Shown here: in pieces, positions 28,201 to 40,934 of the stretch | How positions within the stretch are numbered: position 1 is the first letter of the stretch | Layout: every line of letters starts with the position of its first letter | From: Purshia tridentata | Taxonomy: Eukaryota > Streptophyta > Magnoliopsida > Rosales > Rosaceae | DNA: 64,000 bases | Direction: 5' to 3' | NCBI GenBank assembly: GCA_003254885.1 | Contig: QANT01007153.1 | Coordinates: 1-64,000 of the forward strand | Position numbers and translations under genes: made by a program | Notes under the pieces: generated by a model | Told to the model about the DNA's origin: nothing | The model's database searches: none | Seen by the model: the letters and a program-made list of their open reading frames with translations, nothing else

Positions 28201-30458
28201 AGAATTATACAACTTAAATATATTACAAAATAATAAAGTACAACCAATTTACATTGGAAGTACATATCACCAGATAAATTCAAATTCCCATGCAAGTTTT
28301 CATATAATAGCGACCTTTCTTAGTAATGTACTCTAATACCCTCATCCTCTTAATTTGAAAGGATCTTTCACTTTATTTTTATTTTTTGTCTAATAATTAA
28401 AAACTTAATTCTTAGTAGAATGAATTAGTTTTGTCACATTGTATATAATAGGACAGTGATCACAACACCCCAACTAGAAGCACATTTAAGCTATAGCTCT
28501 CTCTCACGGTCTCACCCAATCCAACAAATGAAGATCAGAGATTGATTATACAATAGTTGACAAACAGAGTCATCCTTCTCCGGCCATGTTGACTTTGATT
28601 TTGTCGAATAGAAAAGAAAATGATCAGCAAATAGTGACAACCCACGTCCCACAAAGTCTTACGTTTGCATTGCCTTCAAGCCAAATCCAAGATCACGACC
28701 TGTCTGGCCGACCCATTTAATCTATATATATATGTGTGTGTGTGAGTATATATGACCCACATGTGTGGCATGTATATATAATATAACCCTTTCTAGCTTG
28801 GACATAGACTAGTTCATAGATTCCCATATAGCTTGGCTTGCACATTAATCAAACGATTCAAACCCATCAAAAAGAATAAAAAACATATGTTCTTTGACTA
28901 GTTAATTACTTTCAAAGGATTCACATGATAATAACTTAACGAGTATGCAATTGCAATAGAGCCCGCCCTTTATGTCATTTTCTTGGTTAGTTCTGTGTCT
29001 GGGGTCTGTCTGGGACTTTTTTGCTTGTTTTTTTTATACCGTGTATTATTCTTATCTTGTATATAAGATATTCATATAAGGACTTTTTAGTGTTGATTGT
29101 ATGGATGACTTACATATGACTATTCCCTCAAGGTATATCTGTTTGGTAACCAAGACTTTTTCTGCAGCAATAAGAAAAAATGTCTGTGAAATATAGCAGA
29201 GAAAGAAAAGAGCTGACATTAATTAGATCTCAACTAGTAATTGGGAAAAACAAGCACATATTTCCCAAACCAAACCACTGTTTCAATTCTCATCTGCAGC
29301 ATATATGGCATATGACCTTGCCAAGTAGTACACCATTCCAAGAGGGTATTCAGGACAAAGGTTATAAGTAGAAGGTGAAAATCAATGTAAAAACGAATTA
29401 GAGATGCATGCTAGATTTTCTTATACACAAAAGCTTATTCACAACTTCTACCTTCTCTCTAGACACATATTATTTCATTATGTTTAGTATCTATATGGAT
29501 TTTGTTAGTTGAGCCACCACCATGATATATATATATAATCATATTAGTATATATGTTAATCAAGTTTACCCTGCATTCCAACCTTTGTTTTTTGAAACTG
29601 ACAGTTCCACAGATTTGTTATAAGAATCATCATGCAAACTGTTACTATTAGCTGTAAAATATATATATATATATATATTGCTCTTAATTAGAATAATCAA
29701 AGTTTAATAGGAAACGGGTCTAACTCAAACTCCTTGGAGAAAATTTCTCAATTTTCTCAAATATTTTACATAAAATTCCAAAACCAATGGTGCCCTTTGA
29801 CTTTGAAACTATTATTCCCTTTCTTGTCAATATTTTTGATTGGATTTACAAACCTGCCAACCAACAAAAGCAGCCATTTAATTGTTCCTTATTTTCTCGA
29901 TTTCTTTGTTTAGCATATGATTCTGCTGCTTATTAAATACAAAGAAAGAAAATTAATGACACCAAAAAATGTCAATTTCTAGAATCCAAACAAACCAACG
30001 TGAAAGCATAGACATAGACATAAGACGCTTTTTCTGTCTGTCACTTCTCTCCTGAGTCAAAAGGCCAAGCCGGTTTAAGCAGACCGGTCAACATGGGCGG
30101 CTCAACCCTCCTACCTTCTAACTAATCAACGCCATTAAGCAAACATTGTTATTACTTTCAACCAATAATTAAAAAAATATAAAATAAAAATAAAAACAAA
30201 AAAAATATAAGAAAGAAGAAAAATTGAGAAGGACGTTGTTCCAAGCCTGGTTTGGTGTATGTATGTGCAGACTATCTGTGCCTTCAACGACATTCCAACA
30301 TGTTCGAACTTGCACATACTCTGGACCTCTAAATCACAATTCTTTTAATTTTTAATTTTGACCATATTATTATTCATGGGATTCTAGCTTGCACCTGATC
30401 ATCACCAAAGTTTCTGCAAACAAGAATTGGAAATCAAGAAAGCAAGTTGTGCTGTATC
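25287..30458. other. Intergenic, about 5 kb, AT-rich
   Basis: The left end is the WEB 3' flank. Short frames on the minus strand at 25607-25986 and 26044-26280 match nothing. The region holds dinucleotide repeats (for example TA/TG runs near 28721-28745 and 29659-29679) and single G-boxes near 26574 and at 27699-27704. The right end is the promoter of the receptor kinase. No RNA gene is recognised. Confidence 0.55.
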
Positions 30459-33400
30459 ATGTACTCAACCAAGAAAAAAACTCATTCATGGCGCGTAGTA
30501 TCTTCTCTAATCATTGTCCTCATCATCAAGATCACAGGTATTCCTCTAAATTTTTTGTTTAATGGGTATTTTATATTTTTCATTTTTAATTTAACCCATT
30601 TCCTCGTTTTTCGAGGAAGATTGTGTTGAATACAATAACACAAGTACTGACAAGTTTATGTTGATTTTGTTTCACTTTGACAGATTCTGTTGTAGAAGGA
30701 GAGTCTTTAGAGACAGACAGGGAAGTTCTGCTAAGCCTTAAAGAATTCCTGCAACTACACAACAAAGTGAACCAAGGCAACTACTCACAATGGGGGCAGC
30801 ACAGCAACAACCCATGTGAGTGGCCTGGAATTTCATGCAATGAAGACAGCAGCAGAGTGAGTGCTATTGACCTCTCCGGGAACGAAATCACCGGCGAGAT
30901 GTTCGGGAAGTTCTCAGCACTGACAGCACTCTCACACCTTGACCTCTCCAAGAACACTCTAAGTGGGGCTGTCCCTGCAGAGGACCTGAGTCAATGCCAC
31001 AGCCTCATACACCTCAACCTATCACATAACATTCTAGAGTGCCACCTCAACTTAACTGGGTTGGATCAATTGAAGATCCTTGATTTGTCTGTCAACAGGT
31101 TTTATGGGGAGATTCAGCTCAGCTTCCCTAAAATTTGCAGCAACCTTGTGGTTGCCAATGTTTCGGCCAATAACTTTACTGGTAGGATTGATCACTACTT
31201 TGATGAGTGCTTGAATTTGCAGTACTTGGATTTGAGCTCAAACAATTTTAGTGGTGAGGTGTGGAATGGATTCACCAGGCTTAAGGAGTTTTCAGCATCT
31301 GAAAACTATCTGACTGGGACTATTTCGTCCTCCATTTTCACAAATAATTGTAGCTTGGTCAATTTGGACCTGTCAGAAAATGGTCTCTCTGGTGAAGTTC
31401 CAGGAGAGATTTCAAATTGCCAGAATTTGGTTATATTGAATCTCTGGGGAAACAACTTTTCGGGGCCAATTCCACCCGAAATTGGAAATATTTCGAGCCT
31501 GCAAGCCTTGTTCTTGGGCAATAACAGCTTTTCTAGAGTGATCCCAGTATCCCTTTTGGATTTGAACAACTTGATCTTCTTGGATTTGAGTAGGAACAAT
31601 TTTTGTGGGGATATACAGGATATTTTTGGGAGATTCAGGCAGGTGAAGTTTCTTGTATTGCACTCAAATTCATACACTGGTGGTATATATTCGTCTAAAA
31701 TTCTCAATCTACCCAAAGTTTCTCGTTTAGACCTCAGCCACAACAATTTTACAGGTCCTTTACCAGTTGAAATTGCTCAAATGCCAAGCTTGAAGTTCTT
31801 GTTCCTTGCACACAATAACTTCAATGGAACTATACCAGCAGAGTATGGAAATTTGTCAAACCTTCAAGCACTGGACCTTTCCTTCAACAGTCTAACCGGG
31901 GAAATTCCCTCCACCTTAGGAAACTTGAGCAATCTCTTGTGGTTGATGCTTGCAAACAATTTACTAACAGGTCCAATTCCGCCGGAGATAGGAAATTGTA
32001 CTAGCTTATTGTGGCTTAACCTTGCCAACAACAAGCTCTATGGGAAAATCCCATCTGAATTTACAAATATTGGGACAAATGTTAGACCAACATTTGAAAA
32101 AAACAATCAGGACAATGATCAGATCATAGTCGGATCCGGGGAGTGCTTAGCAATGAAGAGATGGATTCCTGCAGACTACCCTCCATTCAGTTTTGTATAT
32201 ACAATTCTTACCAGGAAGAGTTGTCGAAACATATGGGATCGGCTACTTAAAGGAAATGGCCTTTTTCCCATATGTACTGCTGGTTCTTCAGTAAGGACAT
32301 TGCAAATCTCTGGTTATATTCAACTGAGTGGTAATCAACTTTCAGGTCATGTCCCTCCAGATATTGGTAAGATGCACAATTTTAGTATGTTGCATTTGGG
32401 TTTCAATAAATTCTCTGGAGAGCTCCCTGCAGAGATTGGACAATTGCCACTTGTAGTGTTTAACCTTAGTATGAACAATTTTTCGGGCCAAATCCCAATG
32501 GAAATTGGGAGTATTAAGTGCATGCAGAACCTTGATTTGTCCTACAACAATTTTTCTGGCACCTTTCCTGTAAGCTTAAACAGCTTGACTGAGCTAAGCA
32601 AGTTCAACATTTCATACAATCCACTAATCACTGGTGTAATTCCTTCGAGTGGGCAATTGGCAACATTTGAGAAAGACTCCTACCTTGGTGACCCCCTCTT
32701 GGTCCTTCCAAAATTCATCAACTCCAAAGATTGGCCACCAAAGAAACCAAATGGACACCCAAAAAATCCTACAAAGTTTGCTGCATATTTGGTGTTCTTA
32801 GTTCTCATTCTAGCTTTCTTGATATGTGGGGTTTTTTCACTCATATTCTGCTTAATGATGAAGAGCCCAGCAGAGCCAACGGGGTACCTGTTGCAGGACA
32901 TCAAATATCGGCATGATTTGGCCTCAAGTTCAAACTGTTCATCGCCATGGTTATCAGATACTGTTAAGGTCATTCGTTTGGACAAAACAGCTTTTACACA
33001 TGCTGACATTTTGAAAGCTACATGCAATTTTTCAGAAGATAGGATCATAGGGAAGGGAGGATTTGGAACAGTGTACCAAGGAGTATTGCCGGATGGGAGA
33101 GAAGTAGCAGTGAAGAAGCTTCAAAGAGAAGGAATTGAAGGTGAAAGAGAGTTCAGAGCTGAAATGGAGGTTCTTAGTGGAAATGGGTTTGGTTGGCCAC
33201 ACCCAAATCTTGTAACTCTTCATGGTTGGTGTCTTAATGGTTCAGAGAAAATATTAGTGTATGAGTACATGGAAGGTGGGAGCTTGGAGGACCTTATATC
33301 CGATAGAGTAAGACTAACATGGCGGAGACGCATTGATGTGGCAGTTGATGTGGCTCGAGCCTTGGTGTTTCTACACCATGAGTGCTTCCCTGCTATTGTG

Positions 33401-33907
33401 CACCGCGACGTGAAGGCTAACAATGTGCTGCTAGACAAGGATGGGAAGGCAAGAGTGACAGATTTTGGGCTGGCTAGAATTGTTGATGCAGGGGATAGCC
33501 ATGTGAGCACAATGGTGGCTGGAACTGTTGGCTATGTTGCACCAGAATATGGGCAGACATGGCAAGCTACAACGAAAGGCGATGTGTACAGTTATGGAGT
33601 GCTGGCAATGGAGTTGGCAACTGGGAGGAGGGCAGTGGATGGGGGAGAGGAGTGTCTGGTGGAATGGGCTAGGAGGGTGATGGGAAATGGACGGCTAGGA
33701 TTCAATCGTTCTGTGATACCTGTTGTGCTTATGGGGTCTGGCATGGTTGATGGGGCAGAGGGGATGTGTGAGCTTCTTAAGGTTGGCATAAAGTGCACAG
33801 CTGAGGCACCACAGTCTAGACCAAACATGAAGGAGGTGCTAGCTATGCTAATAAAGATCTCCTCCACCCAAGGGGATTTTAATTATGGTTTCCCTCCTCC
33901 ATTTTGA
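30459..33907 (+). CDS. NILR1: LRR receptor-like kinase, orthologue of At1g74360 (NILR1)
   Basis: Two exons, 30459-30537 and 30684-33907, encode 1100 residues. Exon 1 encodes most of a signal peptide (basic start, then SLIIVLIIKIT). The ectodomain has an N-terminal LRR cap (WPGISC) and about 20 LRRs. An island domain at about residues 490-580 carries GSGECLAMKRWIPADYPPF and SCRNIWDRLLKG; a few LRRs follow. The transmembrane helix is near residue 725. The kinase domain starts near 815: GKGGFGTVYQG, AVKKLQ, HRDVKANNVLL (an RD kinase), DFGLAR, and APEYGQTWQATTKGDVYSYG. The order and island match At1g74360, reported as NILR1, which senses nematode signals including the ascaroside ascr#18. Orthology is inferred from motifs, so the ligand here is not proven. 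Confidence 0.92.
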
Positions 33908-36046
33908 TTATTAAGTTTTGAGCTTAGACAGTGTCCATATACATAATGCTAAAAGGTCATTTAATACTCAGATTTTTATTTCTGTAATTCTTCTTGTAAA
34001 CANCTTGTAAACAGATATCATTCATTATGCTAAAGAATACACTCAATTTTGCCCATAAACTTTTCCTTTTGTGTGATGCTTCAGAATTCACAATTTGAAG
34101 GCAACATTTACAAATGGTTTCAGTTGGCATGCAAAGCACATGGAAAGAAAAATTAAGGGCCAAATAGCTAAATGGCATATTGCTAATTCAATGAATATAC
34201 TTTCAATTGATCTGCAGGTAACAAGGTCACAAACAACACCAGGAAAAGATAGGAGCGAGCTTTGTTCCACAGTTTTCACAGCCCATCTACAGAAGAAGAA
34301 ACAGAATAAAAGTGGAGGAGGAGAAGAGAAGAGGAAGAGGGGCGGCTGGCTTAAGACTTTTGACAGATGAAGAATTGAGGGGTACACCAATTTCAATTTG
34401 GGCTCAACACATACAAACCATGCACCTGCTCTTCATCCTTATCTTTATATCACACAGTTTTCAAACTTGTCATATCCTAACTAGTAAACAAGGAATAGTG
34501 ATTTTGACTAGTTAACAAGGAATTAAAATTACAGTACACAACTCAGACCCTTGGGCTTACAAGGTAATTTAGTCCAAATGTGGCCCATGTGTAAAATTTG
34601 TCATTGCAAAATGATGCCTAAAGAGGGTTTGGATTTAATTCCTCTTTGTTTATTCAACTTGAAGATTCATTCAGGATTTAATGCAAATTGGTAAGTTGGG
34701 CATTGGACGATTCTAAACAAAACAAGAGTTATAAGTTTTATATCCTTTGTAAAGGGGAGCACGAAAAAAAAGTAATCATAAAAAATAAAAAATAAAAAAA
34801 GCAATATATTCAAGAATATAATCATTTCAAAGATCTCAGATTGAGGCATTAATCTTCATTTCAATCTTCTGACTGCTTGTATTATGTTGATAACTTGATA
34901 TGGTAGTGCAATATATGGGACCCTTTATCATCTCACCACCACATTGGATTTAAAAAGTGTATGGTTCTTCAAATGCCGACACATGAATGTGATACCAGCA
35001 ATAAGGGATAATGAAATTTGGAGTTGTATATAGATATATACATATTTCATTGAACTTACTATAATAACATATTTGTTTTCCAAGTAACATATATACATGT
35101 TCAAGCCTTCATAGTAACCTCAAGTTTAGCATGGCATTGCTAGTCTAGGAGCATTAGTGTAGTATTAAACTTTCCTAATTCATTTTCCAATTTTGAGATC
35201 CAGACTAAGGCTGAGAATGAGATTGTGTGTGTGGGGGTGAGAGAGAGAGAGAGAGAGGTGAGAGCCAACGTTTAACTCATATGGAGGCAAAAACCCTATT
35301 TCCTTTTACACGTAAGAGAATAGGTATTAGCTTGTTGGTAGATAGCCTAGATGTTGTTTTTTTTCAACTTACACTCGATTTCCATTACTATATATAGGGA
35401 CACATAAATGAAAGCAAAGTATATATAAACGACAATGCTAAGTGTATCATGACAAACCATAAGGACATATATGAATGCAATTTGTTTGTATGTCTTCCAA
35501 GCTCTTGATTCTCATGTCGTAAATAGTCCACACTTGAATCGCAATTTCCGGATTCACAAAATCAACATACATATAAGTTAACCAATGAAATGGTGTTTTT
35601 TGAATTCTTGATCCCTAAAAGAAAGATCAACAAGATCTAAATTATTATGGTTCTTGAAACTCAAATAAAGTGCAAGTAAAATTCACCATTAATAATAGTT
35701 GGTAGAAGATAAATCCAAAATGTCAAGGGAAAAAATCTAGAATCCATGCATTTGAGAGCCAACTTGAAGTTTTGGAGCAATTTCTACCCCCCTATTCCTA
35801 TTAACAAAATTTTCAGGAGGATAGGAGTGAGCAAGTCATGGATGACATATTTACCATACATGAAATGATTACTGTTTCGATGGAACACTAAAGTAACCCT
35901 CCACTATACCAAAAATAGTGCAAATATTTTAGTTAAAAGAAAAAAAAAATGATCCATTAAAATCTCTCTCTCTGTCTTCATTTTCTTTAAATTTGGTGGT
36001 GCATGAGGCAAGGAAGGGGTAGGAGAGGTAGGACTAGAAGAGAGAA
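33908..36046. other. Intergenic between receptor kinase and MazG-like gene
   Basis: The left end is the receptor-kinase 3' UTR. A purine-rich stretch lies near 34298-34360 and a GA microsatellite near 35238-35257. Open frames at 34088-34396 are low complexity and match no family. The right end is the promoter of the next gene. Confidence 0.55.
33991..34014. other. Single N between duplicated 10-mers (assembly join)
   Basis: The 10-mer CTTGTAAACA occurs immediately on both sides of the N at 34003. This is what results when two contig ends overlap but are joined with a one-base placeholder. The duplication is probably artificial. Confidence 0.65.
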
Positions 36047-36551
36047 ATGGGGAGTTGTGATGAATTTTCAAAGAATTCCAAGGATGTTTCACTTCAAGAA
36101 CTCAGAGATAGGCTTGCTGAGTTTGCTGAAGTAAGAGGATGGGATCAATACCACAGCCCCAGAAATCTCCTTCTAGCACTAGTAAGTAATAAACTCAAAC
36201 ACTAATTGATTAATTAATTGTCACCCATTTCAACCCTCAATTCCAGTGTTTGTTTACTTTTCTATATTGTAATGTTTATGTGACTAATTTCATGTCTATG
36301 TATAGGTGGGAGAGGTTGGAGAACTGTCTGAAATATTTCAGTGGAAGGGTGAAGTTGCAAGAGGACTACCCAACTGGAGCTCTGATGACAAAGAGCACTT
36401 AGAAGAGGAGCTCTCAGATGTTCTGCTTTATCTCATTCGTCTTGCTGATGTTTGTGGGCTTGATCTTGGACAAGCAGCACTTACCAAAATACTCAAGAAT
36501 GCTAGGAAATACCCTGTTGCCAAACAACAAACACCAGCTTCCACCAACTAG
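36047..36551 (+). CDS. dCTP pyrophosphatase 1-like MazG-family protein
   Basis: Two exons, 36047-36181 and 36306-36551, give 126 residues. The single MazG-type domain carries the metal site EVGELSEIFQW followed by EELSDVLLYLIRLAD, the ExxE...ExxD pattern that binds Mg2+. DQYHSPRNLLLAL precedes it, as in DCTPP1 (XTP3-transactivated protein A) homologues. The family hydrolyses dCTP and modified dCTPs to the monophosphate plus pyrophosphate, acting in nucleotide-pool cleaning. No transit peptide is apparent, so it is probably cytosolic. The length is somewhat shorter than animal DCTPP1 because the flexible tails are short. Confidence 0.92.
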
Positions 36552-39049
36552 CAAGTCGAGCATGTGTTGCTTAAATTTCCATCTATATGTTTAATTTTCT
36601 TGGTCTTAGACTCTGACATGTTCTAGTTTCTGAGGCAAAATACTCTTGGTACTGTTTTGTTATCCTAGTGTTGATCAGGTTAACTGAGAGCAAGTTTTGT
36701 TTGTTTGGGAATATGTCCAGTGCTTCTTAATAATACTATAATCCAGGCTTTTGGATACTTGATTAGGATTTTGGTTCTATTTGAGCACATTATAGTTATT
36801 TGATTGTTATTATCTTTGTTATGGACCTATGTTGATAAGGTAGAAGCTTGGCCGCTACTTTGAGCTAGCAAAGCTAGACTACTTTATGCCTTGTGATTTC
36901 CTTGTTTAGACAAATGAGATGTGAGTGCAACTTGACAACATGCATCGTCCTTGTGTTTTGGGCATGAATTGCTGCCCATGCCAACTATCCAAAGTGGAAC
37001 AAACATGGCTTCTTAGTACTTATATCATCACAAGGTATGTCTAACATGTTGTGATCAATGAAGACCATCTTGATTATTTGATCTTATCCAATGAAGTGTG
37101 TGTGGTGGGGTTCAAATCTAATTGCTTTGAGCATTTGTAAAAGCAAAACACAAATCAAAACTCATTTTTAGTTTCATTATATGCTTTCAAGCATGATTTA
37201 GCAAATGTAGCCAAGAGAATAAAAGAATCATCAACAACATCATCAACATCATAATTGTGTTATTGTCATTTTATTAATGTGGGACCAAGGCCATGGCATT
37301 GTGATTCGCACCTACAAAACCACTTTTTAATTCAAAAATTTCCATGTGATGTATATTGTATAGTTTGTTTTTTTGTTGGAAAGATGTACGTGTGTACAGT
37401 GAGTAAACTAGTGACTCTAGAGAGTGCAAATGTCAAAGAAATGGAAGTGAAAACTGAAAAGTGAAAGCATTTTCCCCCAACAATGAAAGTGAAACATTTG
37501 GCCATTAAAAGCCCAATACGGTGTGGGCTATCTATATGATAACATCTGTATTATGAAAAGCACTTGATAAGAAATTAGTGCCCACATTGACATCATCATT
37601 TATTTATTTATAATAAATTACTGAATAATTTTAAATTATTGATTTGAACAAAGGTCCAATCACGGTAGTTACCACCAGATACGAAGCCCAAAATCATAAA
37701 TAAAATGAGATTGCTTTGGGTTGGGAAAGCCGATCCATGAGAGTGAGACGCAAGAAAGAAAGTGACATCAGGGACAATATTGTCATTCAGCAAAAGCAAC
37801 GGCACTTTCGTAATTATGAAATTGGAAGTTCATGACTTCATGGAGGTCGACCTCGGGATTGGACTAATAAAGAAAATTAATGAGTGGGGTCCACCAGGGA
37901 ATTTTCGCCTCTTCGCGTCAGCATACAATGCTGAAATACGGAGGATTCGTTTTTCCCTTTTTCTCCCCCCAACTATACAATATTTACAAATAAGGCCGCA
38001 ATATATTCACATACACAATTTTGGATGCATTTTCTTGAGTCTTTAACTTTTTATCAATTCTTCATTAAAAACAATAATATATTGTTTCTTCTTGACAGTA
38101 TAATATGTTATATGTGATCCGAAATTTCAAATTAAGTTTGACAAATATTATAATAGATATTTTAAAAAATAATTATCATGCCATGGATAATACTTATGTA
38201 TTATCAAATAAAGTATTATAATTTCTCTATTTTTGTTTCAAAGGTATCATAGTTTCTTCGTATGTAAGTTCATATATCATTTATATTATATATATTCCAG
38301 AATTTTTGACTTGAAATAAAAAAATTTCCCAGTAAGCTTCAACTAAAGTCTTTGTTGCTTGATTTATCTCTTCCGCTGTCATTTTTTGTGACCATTTTCT
38401 TGTCCTTTTTAACACATTACCATATGAAGCTCAATTCCTAGTTATCCATTTAATTTTTTATTTAATAGTCTTCTTTGTTTTTTGTTTTTTTTTCCCTTTA
38501 TACATATGATTTTTGCTATTTCATAGATGTAACCTTTTAACTAATTTATTAATTTAACAATTAAATATTTTGTGGTGTTAGTTGGCATTTATCTCCTTGT
38601 CCTTGAGGCTTGAGTAATCTGCATTAATCATTTACTAAGTACTAACAAGCATGATTAGATTCACCGGCGCAAAAAAAGAAGAAGAAGAAGCATAATTAGA
38701 TTGTTATTTTCATGGCTTTTTATTGGAGAGAGAACTAAGATTACTCATGTCCTTGGCAACATATTTATGATTTAATTAGATAATAAAGTGGAAACAAACA
38801 CGTACCAATGCACATTTATCAGTAGATTTGATGGAAACTTAAGAATTAGAAAAGTGACAAGGCATGCATACCAACTCTCATTAATGCTAAAATAGACTAA
38901 ACATAATGCAACTTTATAAGTATAACAAGTTTTGTAGGTAATGGATGATTCCAATGACCATAATAATATGTTGTGGGTCATTTATTAGCAATCAATCACT
39001 TTTTCAAGGCAAATTATAAGATAGTGAAACTTTTATATGAATATATTTT

Positions 39050-39175
39050 CAATGTAAATCTTAAAAGCAAAACTCAAATCCTTAACTATTTATAATTACG
39101 TTACCAACTAATTATTAGTCCAATAATATTTCTCTTTCCAATATTAAAAGACATCTCAAATTAAAATTAAAATCC
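39050..39175 (-). repeat. Dispersed repeat fragment, copy B
   Basis: Read on the minus strand it has AAAGAGAAATATTATTGGAC followed by TAATAATTAGTTGGTA, resembling the segment at 4066-4140 on the plus strand. It lies about 100 bp left of the MULE-like element. The class is unknown. Confidence 0.4.
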
Positions 39176-39273
39176 CTCATCCCTATATCTCAAAGAGAAA
39201 AAAAAATTTAAATTACGTTGTTTGTTTTATAAAAATACAAAATCAATGCAAATTATCCACAGAGAATGATAAA

Positions 39274-39777
39274 TAGAAAATTACAAATAAATCAATCAAA
39301 CATTTCTAAATTACAAATAGGTCAATGCATAATTTCATATCCCATAATAGTCAATAATATATTTTAAAAAATTACATTTTAGTCAATGGCCCACCCAATA
39401 CCTAATTTCTTTTAAAATATTAATTTTGTTAATATACTTTTTTGCCCTTCTATTACTTTTTTAGAAAATTGCTTAAATATGAATAAACAAAATATGATCA
39501 CATAATTTAACACAAAATCATAAATAAATTTAGTAAGTATCATGTGTCAGTTTGTGGTTATTATTGACTTCTTTGTAATTTTTATAATTATGAGACACTG
39601 ATGATGTCACTAATATGTAAGCAAAATGGTAAAAAACATAAATACACTTATGTTTTAAGTCTAGTTGTTACTCTTTATTTTTATTTTATTACATTTTAGT
39701 CAGTACACATTATTTAGATAATGCATTGACCATTATAGAATTAGAAATTATTTTATTGATTTTTATGTAATTAACCC
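39274..39777. mobile_element. Non-autonomous Mutator-like element (MULE-type MITE)
   Basis: Imperfect inverted arms of about 52 bp lie at 39279-39330 and 39721-39772; by eye they are about 75-80 percent alike. The element is flanked on both sides by the identical 9-mer AATGATAAA (39265-39273 and 39778-39786), the target-duplication length typical of Mutator elements. The right end, read inward, starts GGGTTAATTACA. The roughly 500-bp interior has no coding capacity, so it would need a transposase supplied from elsewhere. The arms are diverged, which suggests an old insertion. Confidence 0.75.
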
Positions 39778-40479
39778 AATGATAAAACCAATAACTATAT
39801 ATCTATTTAATGATTTTAGATGAGTAGTTAACAATATGATTACGATAACTAAGTTACCCTCATAATTTGTATAACATACATGCTTATATATAATTAAGTG
39901 TATTTCTCAAAACTACAGTAACAATTTTTGGCTATAAAATTATAAAAAAAACAAATATAAAACGAAATGTAATGGCTAAAGATTTTGGTGCCCAATAATA
40001 AAGGTTAGTTGACAAAAATTGTAAAACAAGTGATTGCATTGTTGGTATTTAGGATTTACTTAATAATTTGTATGTATTATCTCATATTAATCGAGTAAGT
40101 CATGAATGATGATGAGTGATATTCGTACATCATTCATTCGTTTGTACTGTTTTGTATAAGTTATAAAAATTTTTTTTATTTTTAGAAAAATAAAAAACAC
40201 CGCTGCCCCACTTCTGACTAATGTTATAAGTAAACAGGGATAATAAGTCGCATTAAATTCTGACAATATTAAATTAGGAAAATCCAGGTTAAAACTAAAA
40301 GAGCTTATTGTAGTTGTGTCTGTTGGTTGCAGTAAAATCCGGTTTGCATAGTGGTGTTGGAGAGTTGGAGTTGTTGTCTGATTTTCATAAAATATTGAAT
40401 TTTGATATTAAAAAATGTGTTTTTCATTTTTCCGAGGAGAAATGGTGAGAGAATCTAGAGCCTCATAAGACAATGCCCA

Positions 40480-40643
40480 CTTGCTCAAAACTCCAAAAAC
40501 AAACACAAGAAATATGAGAAACAGAGAGAAAATACAAGAATGAGAGAGACTCGTTGGGTGTGGACAACTTTCATGTTCCTTCTCATGTAAGTTTCGTTTG
40601 TTTCTGTGGATTTTTTCTTATCTGCTCTCTCTCTCTCTCTATC

Positions 40644-40684
<41 letters not shown>

Positions 40685-40934
40685 AAATCTTCTTAGAGAA
40701 AATGGCCCAGCGGATCCGAAGTTTTCAGCGTTATATGCTTTCGTGGTCTTTCCAAAATGCGCACTTTGATGTTTGAGCTCTCTTGGGTTACTATATTATT
40801 CTGATTCCTGATTCATGGGTTTGCATCGGTTGTTCTTGTTTGGCTTTGTTTCGTGGTGCAGTCTGCAGAGCAAGCTATGAGTTTCGGAATAAGTGAATCC
40901 TTGATGGGTTTCTGAGGAGGTAGCAGGGCACACT
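40480..40934 (+). promoter_or_regulatory. 5' leader exons of the DUF863 gene, with uORFs and CT microsatellite
   Basis: A probable noncoding exon ends at 40586 before GTAAGT. A second exon begins at about 40862 (after GTGCAG) and runs to 40950. The intron between them carries a long CT-rich microsatellite (about 40626-40685). Spliced, the leader contains two short upstream ORFs: ATG at 40573 reading MFLLILQSKL and ATG at 40877 reading MSFGISESLMGF, which ends at 40915. They could lower main-ORF translation; this is inferred only. Confidence 0.5.

Larger units (their letters stand above)
36552..40479. other. Intergenic, strongly AT-rich, with one MULE-type element
   Basis: The left end is the MazG-like 3' flank. 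Small frames at 37255-37464 and 37762-38046 match no family. From about 38050 onward the DNA is very AT-rich and contains the inverted-repeat element at 39274-39777 and a dispersed-repeat copy near 39050-39175. No gene is recognised. Confidence 0.55.

Noticed and set aside
34088-34396. Hydrophobic minus-strand frame after the receptor kinase
   Set aside because: It is antisense to purine-rich low-complexity sequence and has no family match.
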